NCBI GenBank assembly: GCA_964498585.1
Contig: CAZCHH010000003.1
Location: 38,241 to 102,240, forward strand
Direction: 5' to 3'
Length of the DNA stretch: 64,000 nucleotides
From: JAAYJM01 sp964498585
GTDB taxonomy: Bacteria; Bacteroidota; Ignavibacteria; Kapaibacteriales; UBA2268
A program made the position numbers and the translations under genes. Positions 19,588 to 29,103 of this stretch are shown here, in pieces. The first letter of the stretch is position 1, and each line of letters starts with the position of its first letter. Under the pieces are notes generated by a model. The model had not been told where the DNA came from and did no database searches. It saw nothing but the letters and a program-made list of their open reading frames with translations.

Positions 19588-20523
19588 CTACATTTCAATA
19601 AACTCTAAGCATTTTTCTTTATCTTCTTCAAGTTGAGTTTTTATTTCTTCTATACCTTTAAACTTTTTCTCTTCCCGAATAAATTTGATGAAATTCACCG
19701 ATACTTTTTTCCCATACAAATCCTCCTCAAAATCGAAAAGATGAACTTCCAAAAGCAATTCACCATCTTCTTCAAATGTAGGCCTTACTCCAATATTTGC
19801 CATTCCGTAATATGTTTTATTTTGAATTTCAGAAGAAACCAAGTAAACTCCTTTAGCCGGAATTAATTTATACTTATTTGAAAAAGAAAAATTGAGTGTA
19901 GGAAAACCGATTGTCCTGCCGCGTTTTTGTCCTTTTACAACCACATCTTCAATAAAATAAGAATAGCCAAGCAGTTCGTTTGCAAGTTCAACCTGCTGAG
20001 ATAAAATCAGATTACGGATTTTGGTGCTTGAAATTATTAATTCTTTTTCCAGAAAAGCATCAATTTTTTCAATTTGGAAATTATATTCATTAGATAACTC
20101 AATAAGTAACGATTCGTTACCTTGACGGTTTTTTCCAAAAAGATGGTCGTAACCAATTAAAAGAGTGTGTAATCCGGTTTTTTTTACTAAATATTCAACA
20201 ATGAAATCTTTTGCATCAGTTTTTGCAAACTCTATTGAAAATGGGATAATTAAAACATTTTCAATCCCTTTACTTTTGAATAATTTCAATCGCTCATCAA
20301 TCGTGGTTAAAAGAAAAATCTGCTTTCTGTCCACTTTGTTCAAAACAATTTGCGGATGTGGGTCTATTGTCAAAATCAAATGCCTTAAATTTTTACGATT
20401 AGACATTTCTAATAATTTGTCAATAATCAACTGATGACCGCGATGGACGCCGTCGAATGTACCAACAGTAATTATAGTATTTGGATTATATTCTATTTCG
20501 TTAAAATTGTTGTAAATGTTCAT
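19588..20523 (-). CDS. ribF: Bifunctional riboflavin kinase/FAD synthetase
   Basis: Makes FMN then FAD from riboflavin and ATP. 311 residues, full length. Seen: the N-terminal nucleotidyltransferase with VGTFDGVHRGHQLII (about 20-34) and SSTKIRNLI (ISSTxIR motif), then the flavokinase domain with GRTIGFPTLNF and PAKGVYLV. The usual truB-ribF neighbourhood is kept but interrupted here by a lipoprotein gene. Confidence 0.96.
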   Translation of the reverse strand: MNIYNNFNEIEYNPNTIITVGTFDGVHRGHQLIIDKLLEMSNRKNLRHLILTIDPHPQIVLNKVDRKQIFLLTTIDERLKLFKSKGIENVLIIPFSIEFAKTDAKDFIVEYLVKKTGLHTLLIGYDHLFGKNRQGNESLLIELSNEYNFQIEKIDAFLEKELIISSTKIRNLILSQQVELANELLGYSYFIEDVVVKGQKRGRTIGFPTLNFSFSNKYKLIPAKGVYLVSSEIQNKTYYGMANIGVRPTFEEDGELLLEVHLFDFEEDLYGKKVSVNFIKFIREEKKFKGIEEIKTQLEEDKEKCLEFIEM

Positions 20524-20945
20524 AAAATATTTTTAAAAAATTTAATCCACTAATAATATCTACTCAACTTTTCTAGTGTAATAATTCATTAAAAGACTTA
20601 CTATTTGGTGTCATTCCGAAACGAAGTGAGGAATCTCACAACTCATTGTATCCACAGAACTTGAGATTCTTCACTTCGTTACCAATGACATCTTTTCTTG
20701 TCATTCTGACGGATGTCAGAATCCATCTTATTATTGTCCTGTCTTATTCGATATATGCTATCTTACGAAGCATTTGGGCTCGCCCAAATGTAACAAGTGA
20801 GCAAGTTTACTTGCTTTCCTAAGATAGATTCTTCACTTCGTTTCAGAATGACACTTTTAGTTATGTCATTTCTATTTAAATAAAGGTCTTCCTTTATCTG
20901 GGGTTCAGAATGACAAAAAATTACTACACCAGGAAAATTGAATTT
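20524..20945. repeat. Intergenic region packed with palindromic repeats
   Basis: No gene seen. A complete ~80-bp palindrome (20609-20690; GTCATTCCGAAACGAAGTGA against TTCACTTCGTTACCAATGAC), a TTCTGACGGATGTCAGAA hairpin (about 20701-20727), TTTGGGCTCGCCCAAA (about 20781-20796), an AAGTGAGCAAG...CTTGCTT hairpin (about 20803-20820) and a TTTAAATAAAGGTCTTC copy (about 20873-20912). Confidence 0.7.
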
Positions 20946-22334
20946 CTATTTTGAAAATCTGATAACTCCTTTGGGGCAGCCGACATAAGCAGTACCATCA
21001 GGAGCAATAACAATACCGGAGTAGTGATTATTATAAAAATACTCATCAGGCCCAGCTTTTTTTCTAAAAGCAAGTTCTCCGTTACTAGCTTTAACTGCAG
21101 TGAAATACCAGCCCTCCATATCCTTTGTATAAGTATATACTAAATCATTAACCGACGAATACTTGGAAATGAGGGAAGGAATAATTAAATTTGAAGTCCA
21201 GGCGATATTATAACTGCCATCTTTATTAAAATCAATTCTTGTTAAGCCGGGTTCTGAAAGCTTTCCAATAAAATCAACTACTTTTGTATAGCCGTAATTA
21301 TTTTCAACAATAATGGAATTGTTAAATGCAATCAAAGAGTTTTCTGTAGCTGAAGCTCCGCTTGCAAACACAGGAACTTTGCACAGTAGCCGATTAGAGC
21401 TAATCTGCTTCGCTCTTTTATAAACCAGGACATTCATTTGTGGCTCAGCATTATCGGTAATAGCAACGTAATCCTTTGAAATCAAAGTCGGAGTAGTCCC
21501 TGAACCTTGTGAAAACTGGCTTGGTTTCTTAACAGTTCCTCTATCATATTCTTCACGCCAGGAAATAACCGGTTTCCCATTATTATCAGAATCTAACCTA
21601 TATAAAGCATAATCAGATACGATAAACACACCACCAGTTTCATCAACTGCAAATGAATTAGCGATGGATTCTTTAACTTCAATATCAGAATCGAAATGTG
21701 ATAATTGAACTGTATCTAATTTATTGCTGCTAACAATTCCCACAATGCCTTCTTCAGTAGCAAACCAAAGATTTCCATACCAGTCTGGTAAAGCAGATAT
21801 TATGTGGCAGGGGTCCGGCAAAGAAGATAAATCATATTCATTTTCCAAAATAAATTTAGCTGGATTTCCTTCACAGCTTAATTTAAAAATTCGTTTATCT
21901 ACAGTTGGAACGATAACTCTATAATTTTGGTCAAGATAGAAATATCCTGCACCTGATGGTGTTAAGTCAGTGCCTGTTGGAAGTTGATAGGTATCAATTA
22001 CTTCCAATGTCGTTGGTTCTAAAATATATAAGTTTCTTTTACTATCTGCACCTACTCCAAGAGTAACTAATTTGTTTTCTCTATTGAATGCAATAGAAAC
22101 ACAAAGTTGATTTAAATTAGACATAGTGATATTCAGAATTTCACTATCAGGACCTTTTATGGAATAAGCATCTGTCATATATGCATCATTATGGACATTA
22201 CTTTTGCCGTTTGGTGCCATAAATGGATGAGTAGGGGCTGTCCAATCCATTTTGTTGTTAACTACATCAGTTGAATTTTCACAAGCAGCAAATAAAAATG
22301 CAAAAACTAAAGCGAAAACACATAAATTCTTCAT
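20946..22334 (-). CDS. Lipoprotein with propeller-like repeats
   Basis: 462 residues beginning with a signal peptide and lipobox (FALVFAFLFAACENS, Cys near 19). The mature part repeats short strand-rich units of the NLYILEPTTLEVIDTY, GNLWFATEEGIVGIV, GGVFIVSDYALYRLD and GTAYVGCPKGVIRF kind, as in PQQ/SMP-30/two-component-regulator propellers. No catalytic motif or T9SS domain is visible. It splits truB from ribF. Likely periplasmic-facing, function unknown. Confidence 0.75.
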   Translation of the reverse strand: MKNLCVFALVFAFLFAACENSTDVVNNKMDWTAPTHPFMAPNGKSNVHNDAYMTDAYSIKGPDSEILNITMSNLNQLCVSIAFNRENKLVTLGVGADSKRNLYILEPTTLEVIDTYQLPTGTDLTPSGAGYFYLDQNYRVIVPTVDKRIFKLSCEGNPAKFILENEYDLSSLPDPCHIISALPDWYGNLWFATEEGIVGIVSSNKLDTVQLSHFDSDIEVKESIANSFAVDETGGVFIVSDYALYRLDSDNNGKPVISWREEYDRGTVKKPSQFSQGSGTTPTLISKDYVAITDNAEPQMNVLVYKRAKQISSNRLLCKVPVFASGASATENSLIAFNNSIIVENNYGYTKVVDFIGKLSEPGLTRIDFNKDGSYNIAWTSNLIIPSLISKYSSVNDLVYTYTKDMEGWYFTAVKASNGELAFRKKAGPDEYFYNNHYSGIVIAPDGTAYVGCPKGVIRFSK

Positions 22335-22639
22335 AATTTATCCTATTATAAAGTGAATTTAGAAAATTATTATTTTCATTACATAGACAAATCCTTGCTA
22401 GCAAACAATATTTGAGATTCCTAACTTAAAATGCTAAAGACTTATATATATTTACCTTTCAAAATCTTTACTAAAGTTAAAAATATAAACTATTGTAATA
22501 ATTCGTTAAAAGACTTACTATCTTGTGTCATTCTTCGCTCCGCTCAGAATGACAGAGTAAAATTATTTTCATTCACGAAACCTGTGGTTATGTCTTAGCA
22601 CAATAACTTTACAATTATTTTTTATTGACGAAAACAAAA
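22335..22639. other. Intergenic region, one short hairpin
   Basis: 305 bp without a recognisable gene. The only structure is a short hairpin at 22526-22554, TGTCATTC...GAATGACA with TTCGCTCCGC loop, a truncated relative of the ~80-bp palindrome family. Confidence 0.55.
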
Positions 22640-23371
22640 TTATTGTATTGATTGTTTATATGTATTTAATTGATTTATGCTAACAGCGTCATCAACAGAA
22701 TATTTCCCAATAACTGTTCTTCGCAAATCAAAGAGATAAGCTCCACAGCCGAGTTTTTCACCAATTTCATTAGCAATTGAGCGAATATAAGTTCCTTTTG
22801 AGCAGTCAATATCTAAATGAATAAAAGGTAAATCAATTTTATTGATGATGATGTTTTGGACATTTACAATTACTGGCTGGATTTCAACTTCTTTTTCTGC
22901 TCTTGCGTATTTATAAAGCCGTCTTCCATTAACTTTTTTTGCTGAAAAAATAGGTGGCTTCTGACTTATTTCGCCAATAAATGAAGACGTTACTTTAATT
23001 ATTTCATTTAAAGTGATTTGAGAAAAATCCTTAATGTTTTCTTCCGGAAATTCAGAATCGAAAGATTTGGTGGTTGCTCCTAATTTCAGAACTGCAGAAT
23101 ATTTTTTTCCTAAATCCAGATAATTATTGATTTCCTTTGTTGCTTTCCCAAGTGCAAGAATAAGCAAACCTGTTGCCAGCGGGTCGAGAGTGCCGCAATG
23201 CCCGATTTTCTTAATATGAGTAATACCTCTCATTTTAGCAACAACGTCAAACGAAGTCCAATCTCTATCTTTATCAATCAATGCAAATCCACCTGAAGCA
23301 GCTACATTTTCAAGCCATTCCGAAAAATTGCTAATAGTGTCTTTTGTTAAGAAATTTTCTTCGTTTATCAT
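22640..23371 (-). CDS. truB: tRNA pseudouridine-55 synthase
   Basis: Converts U55 to pseudouridine in the T-arm of tRNAs. 243 residues. The catalytic Asp is D63 in GHCGTLDPLATG; KKYSAVLKLGATTKSFDSE, SFIGEISQKPPIFSAKKVNG and the C-terminal GTYIRSIANEIG motif are all present. It begins inside the rbfA stop (4-bp overlap, 23368-23371), giving a coupled rbfA-truB pair as in most bacteria. The C-terminal PUA-like part is short. Confidence 0.95.
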   Translation of the reverse strand: MINEENFLTKDTISNFSEWLENVAASGGFALIDKDRDWTSFDVVAKMRGITHIKKIGHCGTLDPLATGLLILALGKATKEINNYLDLGKKYSAVLKLGATTKSFDSEFPEENIKDFSQITLNEIIKVTSSFIGEISQKPPIFSAKKVNGRRLYKYARAEKEVEIQPVIVNVQNIIINKIDLPFIHLDIDCSKGTYIRSIANEIGEKLGCGAYLFDLRRTVIGKYSVDDAVSINQLNTYKQSIQ

Positions 23372-23715
23372 TGCTGCTCGCTTTTAATCGAATCAATTAA
23401 TTTTTGGATATGCTCCATTTCGTTCAAAGTATCGTCAAGGAAGAAACGAAGCTCCGGAACACGCCTAAGCCGCAATTTCGAAGCAATATGATAACGGATT
23501 TGCTTATTATTTTCTTCTAATACTTCAATGAATTTTGGTGGAGAAATTTTGCCACCATAGACGCTTAAATATACTTTAGCAATTTGTAAATCCTTTGAAA
23601 GACGAACTGCTGTAATTGTTGCAAGACCCGCAGAATGCTCTGATGCTAAATCGCTTATTGGACTTACAAGAAATTTTTTTACTTCACTTGCTACTTTTTC
23701 TGCTCTTATTGACAT
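23368..23715 (-). CDS. rbfA: Ribosome-binding factor A
   Basis: 30S maturation factor of 115 residues with a KH-like fold. Seen: the N-terminal RAEKVASEVKKFL, ATITAVRLSKDLQIAKVYLS and RVPELRFFLDDTLN motifs of the family. Coupled by a 4-bp overlap to truB. infB, its usual upstream partner, is absent; repeat DNA and a methyltransferase gene lie there instead. Confidence 0.95.
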   Translation of the reverse strand: MSIRAEKVASEVKKFLVSPISDLASEHSAGLATITAVRLSKDLQIAKVYLSVYGGKISPPKFIEVLEENNKQIRYHIASKLRLRRVPELRFFLDDTLNEMEHIQKLIDSIKSEQQ

Positions 23716-23884
23716 CTTCTTTATAATTGTTAATTGTTAATTGTTAATTATTAATGGTTTATGGTTTATAGTTTATTGTTTATAGTTTATATTGTAATTT
23801 AGTCATTAGTTATTGGTCATTTGTCATTAGTATTGTTTTCAAATTATCACTTATAATTAATAATTAATAATTAATAATTAATAA
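23716..23884. repeat. Degenerate 7-mer tandem repeats
   Basis: Runs of TTAATTG/TTAATTA, GGTTTAT/AGTTTAT and GTCATTAGT units fill the gap between rbfA and the methyltransferase gene. These are the same word families as the spacers of the 55-64 kb array, here on the other side of an accessory gene. Confidence 0.75.
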
Positions 23885-25348
23885 TTATTTTATCAGTAAC
23901 TCAACATTTTCATATTTTCTTCCATTGACTGCTTTTTTAAATGTAGTATTGGTTACTCCGCCGGGTAAATGAACGTTTTTTCCCTGCAATAATTGTTCAA
24001 TCGTTAAGATTTGAATTTTATCTATTTTATATCCCATGAAATGACCCTGCTGCTTTGCTTTCTGAAGCATACCATCAGTTAAAAATTCTTCAAAGCAAAC
24101 AAAGACAGCTAAATCTGCTTTTTTTCTTGCTGCAACTTCAATTATATAAGCAATATCACTAATTTTTACATTTCCGCTTTTAACTTCAATAATTCCAATT
24201 CCTTTTTCCTTGTCATTTTTATTAAAAGTAAAATAACCATCGAAACCACTATCTGACGTCTTTTTTTCGTTAGAAACGCCACCGATAAGAACTTCAATAA
24301 CCCAATCCTGAAACTTAAAACGACCTTTCTTAGTTGACTGGGCAAGCTGGTATGCTGAAGCAATATCCTTTGGATAGCCATTGATTTCTATTTCAGTCAA
24401 TAATGTTTTCTTGCTGTTTTCGTCAAGTGGATTAGTTAATCTATCTAAAATAAGTTTTATTGCAAGATGTGAAATGTCCACACCGAGCCAGTTCCGATTA
24501 AGTTTTTCGGCAACTGCAATAGTGGTTCCGCAACCACAGAAGAAATCAGCAACGACATCACCTTCATTGGTGCTCGCTTTGATAATACGTTCAAGGAGTG
24601 ATTCAGGTTTCTGAGTAGGATATCCGAGACGTTCAATAGCAGATGGAGCTATTGGTTGAATTTGCCACCAATCATCGGGATGCTTTCCTAAAGAATGAAG
24701 TGTTTGCATTCCAAAATCACCGGATTTCCTTTTATTTCCAATATAATATTTGAAGCGTTCTATTGTTGCTGGTGCATATTCATCTCTAATAGAATCTAAA
24801 TTAAACAAATAATTATAATTTTTAGAATATCGTAAAATAGTATCATGCCTACGTCCAAAATCTTTTTTAGGATATCCAGCACCTCTGTAGCACCACACAA
24901 TTTCATTCCTAAAATTCTTTTTTCCAAACAGATAATCGCAAACTAGCTTCAAATAATGGCTCATTGTCGGGTCGCAGTGCAAATAGAAACTTCCGGTATC
25001 TGTAAGCAACGATTTCATATAATAAACTCTATGAGCCATAGTAGTTAAATAAGCTGCTGCACTATGGTCTGTAATTTCAACGAGTTTTAAAAAATTGTAT
25101 AAGTCCAATTGTTTATGCTCTAAAAGTTCATTCATAGAATCAATGTATTTAACATTGCTCCAAGTATCTGAGAATGCTTCTTTTTGCGCCTTTGTATCGC
25201 TCATATCTATGTCTTCAAAAAGAACATTATAATTTCTTTTTGAGTTAAATGGCGGGTCTATATAAATCAAATCAATAAAACCCTCTGGATGCTTAAAAGA
25301 AAGTTCTTTTAAAACATCAAGGCAATCTCCGAAGTATAGTTGTTTCAT
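23885..25348 (-). CDS. DNA methyltransferase with C-terminal PD-(D/E)XK-like nuclease domain
   Basis: 487 residues from ATG 25348 (a further ATG lies at 25390; the Mod-like start MKQLYFGDCLDVL favours 25348). The methyltransferase is of the beta type: catalytic DPPF at 31-34 (LIYIDPPFNSKRNY) comes before the AdoMet motif ADFFCGCGTT. It should methylate adenine N6 or cytosine N4. After about residue 340 a separate domain shows FDGYF (D370) and IIEVKSG (E388, K390), the spacing of an Mrr-like PD-(D/E)XK nuclease. No separate restriction gene is adjacent, so this may be a single-chain restriction-modification enzyme. The flanking 7-mer repeats suggest acquisition. Confidence 0.82.
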   Translation of the reverse strand: MKQLYFGDCLDVLKELSFKHPEGFIDLIYIDPPFNSKRNYNVLFEDIDMSDTKAQKEAFSDTWSNVKYIDSMNELLEHKQLDLYNFLKLVEITDHSAAAYLTTMAHRVYYMKSLLTDTGSFYLHCDPTMSHYLKLVCDYLFGKKNFRNEIVWCYRGAGYPKKDFGRRHDTILRYSKNYNYLFNLDSIRDEYAPATIERFKYYIGNKRKSGDFGMQTLHSLGKHPDDWWQIQPIAPSAIERLGYPTQKPESLLERIIKASTNEGDVVADFFCGCGTTIAVAEKLNRNWLGVDISHLAIKLILDRLTNPLDENSKKTLLTEIEINGYPKDIASAYQLAQSTKKGRFKFQDWVIEVLIGGVSNEKKTSDSGFDGYFTFNKNDKEKGIGIIEVKSGNVKISDIAYIIEVAARKKADLAVFVCFEEFLTDGMLQKAKQQGHFMGYKIDKIQILTIEQLLQGKNVHLPGGVTNTTFKKAVNGRKYENVELLIK

Positions 25349-25690
25349 AATTAAGCTTTTATTTTTTCCGATTGTGGTTTGTATTGTCATAAGTATTATT
25401 TATTTTTTTTCAACAAAAATAGTTAAAAATTATGGACAAGACAAAAGAAAAATGTAAAGAAAAATTCCAAACAAAATAAAGATTAGAAAGTTTAGAAGGT
25501 TTATTCCACTCATACAATCAACAAGTTGTTCGTATGACTGAAAAAATTCCTTCTCAAGTTCAACTTGGGAAGGAGAGAACCATCTAAACCAATCAACCAA
25601 TCAACTCCCATTCTTTTCTACTTGCAAAAACGCTCAAGTTTAGATAGTTTTGTATTTTAGATTTCGTAAAATTAGGAAATCAATCAAAAT
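25349..25690. other. Divergent intergenic region with one hairpin
   Basis: Lies between the divergent methyltransferase and tgt genes, so it must hold promoters both ways; none is clear by eye. A CTTCTCAAGTTCAACTTGGG-type hairpin sits at about 25550-25576. The rest is AT-rich without a gene. Confidence 0.5.
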
Positions 25691-26815
25691 ATGTTTGAAT
25701 TAATAAAAACTGACACACATTCTAAAGCAAGGGCTGGCGTTTTGCAGACTGCTCACGGCGAAATCGAAACACCGATTTTTATGCCGGTTGGAACGCAAGG
25801 AACAGTGAAAGCGATTGACCACCGCTCGTTAAAAGAAATTGGCTCGCAAATCATACTTGGCAATACATATCATCTTTACCTGCGTCCCGGAACGGAAGTA
25901 TTAAAGGAATTTGGCGGACTGCATAATTTTATGAACTGGGACAAGCCGATTCTTACCGATAGCGGCGGCTATCAGGTGTTTTCACTTCAGGATTTGCGAA
26001 AAATTAAAGAAGACGGCGTAGAATTTAAATCGCATATTGACGGCTCAAAGCACTGGTTTTCTCCGCAAAAAGTAGTGGAAATCCAGCAGACGATTGGCTC
26101 CGATATTATGATGCAGCTTGACGAATGTATCCACTATCCTGCTTCTTTTATAGATGCAAAGAAAGCAATGGAGCGTTCTGTCCGCTGGGCAAAAACATCG
26201 CTTGACTTCTTAAAAGAAACCCGCGACAATTACGAAACAAAGCAACACCTTTTTGCAATAGGGCAGGGGAGCGAATTTAAGGAATTGAGGAAAATCTGCC
26301 TTGAAGAAAACTGCTCGCAAGATTTCGATGGTTTTTCAATCGGTGGGCTTTCAGTCGGTGAACCAACCGAAATAATGTATGAAATAGTTGATTTTTCAAC
26401 AGATATAATTCCGAAAAACAAACCGCGCTATTTAATGGGAGTTGGCACACCAGAAAATATTTTGGAATCAATAGAAAGAGGCGTTGATATGTTTGATTGC
26501 GTGCTTCCTACGCGTAACGCCCGCAACGGACAGCTTTTTACAAGCAATGGAAAAATCAATATAAAAAATTCCAAATACAAATACGAAAAGAAACCGATAG
26601 ACGATAGCATTCCATCTTGGGCATCGAACAATTTTTCACTTGCCTATCTGCGGCACCTTTTCATATCTGGAGAAATATTTGGTTTGCTGTTAAGCACTTT
26701 CCATAACCTTGCTTTTTACCTTTGGCTAGTAAAAACAGCAAGGCAAAAAATCTTAAATGGAGAGTTTTTAAGCTGGAAAAAAGATTTTTTAGAGAAATAT
26801 CGTTCAGAAGAGTAA
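25691..26815 (+). CDS. tgt: Queuine tRNA-ribosyltransferase lacking zinc cysteines
   Basis: Exchanges guanine-34 for preQ1 in tRNAs with GUN anticodons. 374 residues, full length. The catalytic residues are present: D90 in TDSGGYQVFSL and the nucleophile D269 in MFDCVLPTRNARNG; the substrate-pocket sequences GLSVGEP and MGVGTP are intact. The C-terminal zinc site is not: where the family has C-x-C-x2-C, residues 304-315 read DDSIPSWASNNF, while the later His (STFHNL) and the AYLRHL helix remain. So the fold is kept without the metal, or metal binding is lost. First gene of a tgt-yajC-recN run. Confidence 0.93.
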   Translation: MFELIKTDTHSKARAGVLQTAHGEIETPIFMPVGTQGTVKAIDHRSLKEIGSQIILGNTYHLYLRPGTEVLKEFGGLHNFMNWDKPILTDSGGYQVFSLQDLRKIKEDGVEFKSHIDGSKHWFSPQKVVEIQQTIGSDIMMQLDECIHYPASFIDAKKAMERSVRWAKTSLDFLKETRDNYETKQHLFAIGQGSEFKELRKICLEENCSQDFDGFSIGGLSVGEPTEIMYEIVDFSTDIIPKNKPRYLMGVGTPENILESIERGVDMFDCVLPTRNARNGQLFTSNGKINIKNSKYKYEKKPIDDSIPSWASNNFSLAYLRHLFISGEIFGLLLSTFHNLAFYLWLVKTARQKILNGEFLSWKKDFLEKYRSEE

Positions 26816-26880
26816 AAAATTTTATATTTTTGTATAAAAGAAGTTTGAAATATATTTATTATTAATATAAAGGATTAAAG

Positions 26881-27207
26881 ATGTTTTTCTTCCCATTAGA
26901 ATTGAATGCTTTTACTACGCCTCCGGCAGGCGGTCAGGGTGGCGACTCCGGCAGCGGAATGATAATGACTTTAGTAATGTTTGGTGCTATTATTCTTATT
27001 ATGTATTTCCTGATGATTAGGCCGCAGCAGAAGCGTCAGAAAGAGCATCAAAAAATGCTGAACGAATTGCACAAAGGCGATAAAATCATCACTTCAGCTG
27101 GAATGCACGGCACAATTACCGATATTGACGGAAACACATTTATTATTCAAATTGCAGACAACGTAAAAATCACTATTGAAAAGAGCGCTATAGCTGCTAA
27201 AAAATAA
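26881..27207 (+). CDS. yajC: Preprotein translocase accessory subunit YajC
   Basis: 108 residues: short N-terminus, one membrane helix (about 27-48, MTLVMFGAIILIMYFLMI), the RPQQKRQKEHQKM signature right after it, then GDKIITSAGMHGTI. Works with SecDF in the inner membrane. It sits 65 bp after tgt, the classic tgt-yajC order, but secD/secF do not follow; recN does, 5 bp later. Confidence 0.95.
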   Translation: MFFFPLELNAFTTPPAGGQGGDSGSGMIMTLVMFGAIILIMYFLMIRPQQKRQKEHQKMLNELHKGDKIITSAGMHGTITDIDGNTFIIQIADNVKITIEKSAIAAKK

Positions 27208-27212
27208 ATAAA

Positions 27213-28976
27213 ATGTTATCACATTTGTTTATCCAAAATTTTGCATTAATCGAAAAAATTGAATTAGATTTTGCCCCCGGTCTCAACATAATCACTGGCG
27301 AGACCGGTGCGGGTAAATCTGTTATGGTTGATGCACTCCAGCTCGCACTCGGTGAGCGTGCTTCTAATGATTTAATACGCTCAGGCGAGCGTAAAGCTAT
27401 TATAGAAGCAATTTTTAAAATTCACCCGAACCACTCCATCTTTGAGCTATTAAAAGAAGAAGATTTGGATAGCGAAGATTCATCTCTTATTCTTAGACGC
27501 GAGCTTTCAGACAAAGGGACATCGCGTTCCTTTATCAACGATACTCCAGTCCAGCTTTCTTTCCTAAAGACTATTGGCGATTTATTAGCTGATTTTCACG
27601 GACAGCACCAGCACCAGCTTTTACTCCGTAAAGAAATTCATATTAAAATATTAGATAACATAGCTGATTTAAATGTAAAAAAGAAGAATTACTTTCACTT
27701 ATTTCATCAAATTCAAAAAAGTATTGAGCAACTTCATCAGCTATTGAACAGGGAAAACGAAATTAAGCTGAAGAAAGAACAATACGAATTTGAGCTATCT
27801 GAAATAAAAAAAATTGCTCCAAAAGAAAATGAATACGATGAATTAGAAAAGCAAATCAATATAATGCAAAACTCTGAACTGCTTTTCAATTTGTCTAATG
27901 ATTTGAATGTTTTTCTTTCTGAAGATGATTATTCTGCAAGAGCGCGGCTTATCAAATCACAAAAAATATTAGAGCAGATTTCAAGTATTGACAGCAGTTT
28001 TGAGGTATTTTTGAAAGAATGTAGTTCTGCCCTCATTTCTATTGATGAGATTTCAAAATTTACATTTAATTATTTGCAAAATATATCATTCGACCCCGAG
28101 CAAATTGAAGCAATGCGAGAGCGACAGCTTCTTTTAAAAGGATTACGCAAAAAATACGGAACAGTTGAGCAGGCAATAGAACGAACTACATTTTTAGAGC
28201 AGGAATTAAGTTTGATTTCAAATTTCGATATTGAAATAAATAAAAAAATTCTTGAAATACAAGATTTAAAAATTGAACTTGGGACAAATGCCGCGGAAAT
28301 TTCAAAAATCAGAAAAGAAAGTGCAAAGAAGTTCGAAAAAGCAATTGAGGAATATTTGGTTGAGCTTGGGATTGCTTTTCCGCAGTTTAAAGTTACAATT
28401 AATCAGGAAGAAATTCCAAATAATTCAAATAATTCAAAGCAAAAAAATTTATCAAAGAATTCAACTATCTCAGCAAATATTCATCAGCTAACCGCAACAG
28501 TTGGCAAGCAGGAATTCAAGGCATATCCAGATGGTATTGATTTAGTTGAGTTCTTCATTTCTACAAATAAAGGGGAAGTGCCGAAGCCACTCGTCTCGGT
28601 TGCATCAGGTGGCGAAATATCAAGAATAATGCTCGCTTTGAAAAATATAATTGCAAAAAGCGACGAACTTGATTTATTGATATTTGATGAGATAGATACT
28701 GGCGTAAGCGGCAGAATTGCAACAAAGGTAGGTCAAGCAATGAAAAACCTAACTGACCACCATCAAGTCATTGCGATAACTCACTTACCGCAAATTGCCG
28801 CTTTCGCTGATTCCAATATCTTAGTCGAAAAAGTCGAAGAAAATAATAATACTTATACTAAAATGAAAATTTTAGAGGAAAACGAAAAAGTTTATGAAGT
28901 TGCCCGTCTTATGAGTGGAGAAAACGTTACTGACAGCTCAATAGAAGCAGCAAAACAATTGATAATTGTTAATTGA
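27213..28976 (+). CDS. recN: DNA repair ATPase RecN
   Basis: SMC-like protein of double-strand-break repair, 587 residues. Seen: Walker A TGETGAGKSVMVDAL (about 31-45), GQHQHQLLL, a long coiled-coil middle (about 150-400), the ABC signature VASGGEISRIMLA and Walker B LLIFDEIDTGVSG. Cytoplasmic, acts on chromosome ends after damage. Five bp after yajC, so probably cotranscribed. Confidence 0.96.
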   Translation: MLSHLFIQNFALIEKIELDFAPGLNIITGETGAGKSVMVDALQLALGERASNDLIRSGERKAIIEAIFKIHPNHSIFELLKEEDLDSEDSSLILRRELSDKGTSRSFINDTPVQLSFLKTIGDLLADFHGQHQHQLLLRKEIHIKILDNIADLNVKKKNYFHLFHQIQKSIEQLHQLLNRENEIKLKKEQYEFELSEIKKIAPKENEYDELEKQINIMQNSELLFNLSNDLNVFLSEDDYSARARLIKSQKILEQISSIDSSFEVFLKECSSALISIDEISKFTFNYLQNISFDPEQIEAMRERQLLLKGLRKKYGTVEQAIERTTFLEQELSLISNFDIEINKKILEIQDLKIELGTNAAEISKIRKESAKKFEKAIEEYLVELGIAFPQFKVTINQEEIPNNSNNSKQKNLSKNSTISANIHQLTATVGKQEFKAYPDGIDLVEFFISTNKGEVPKPLVSVASGGEISRIMLALKNIIAKSDELDLLIFDEIDTGVSGRIATKVGQAMKNLTDHHQVIAITHLPQIAAFADSNILVEKVEENNNTYTKMKILEENEKVYEVARLMSGENVTDSSIEAAKQLIIVN

Positions 28977-29103
28977 AAATTTGTTTTGTCATTGTCAATG
29001 AAGTGAAGAATCTAATTAATTGTTTTTTCGAAGCAAAAGAATTTTTATTTCTGAATGAAATTAAATGAGCTAAAAATTTGTATTATTAAAAAATTCTGGA
29101 ATT

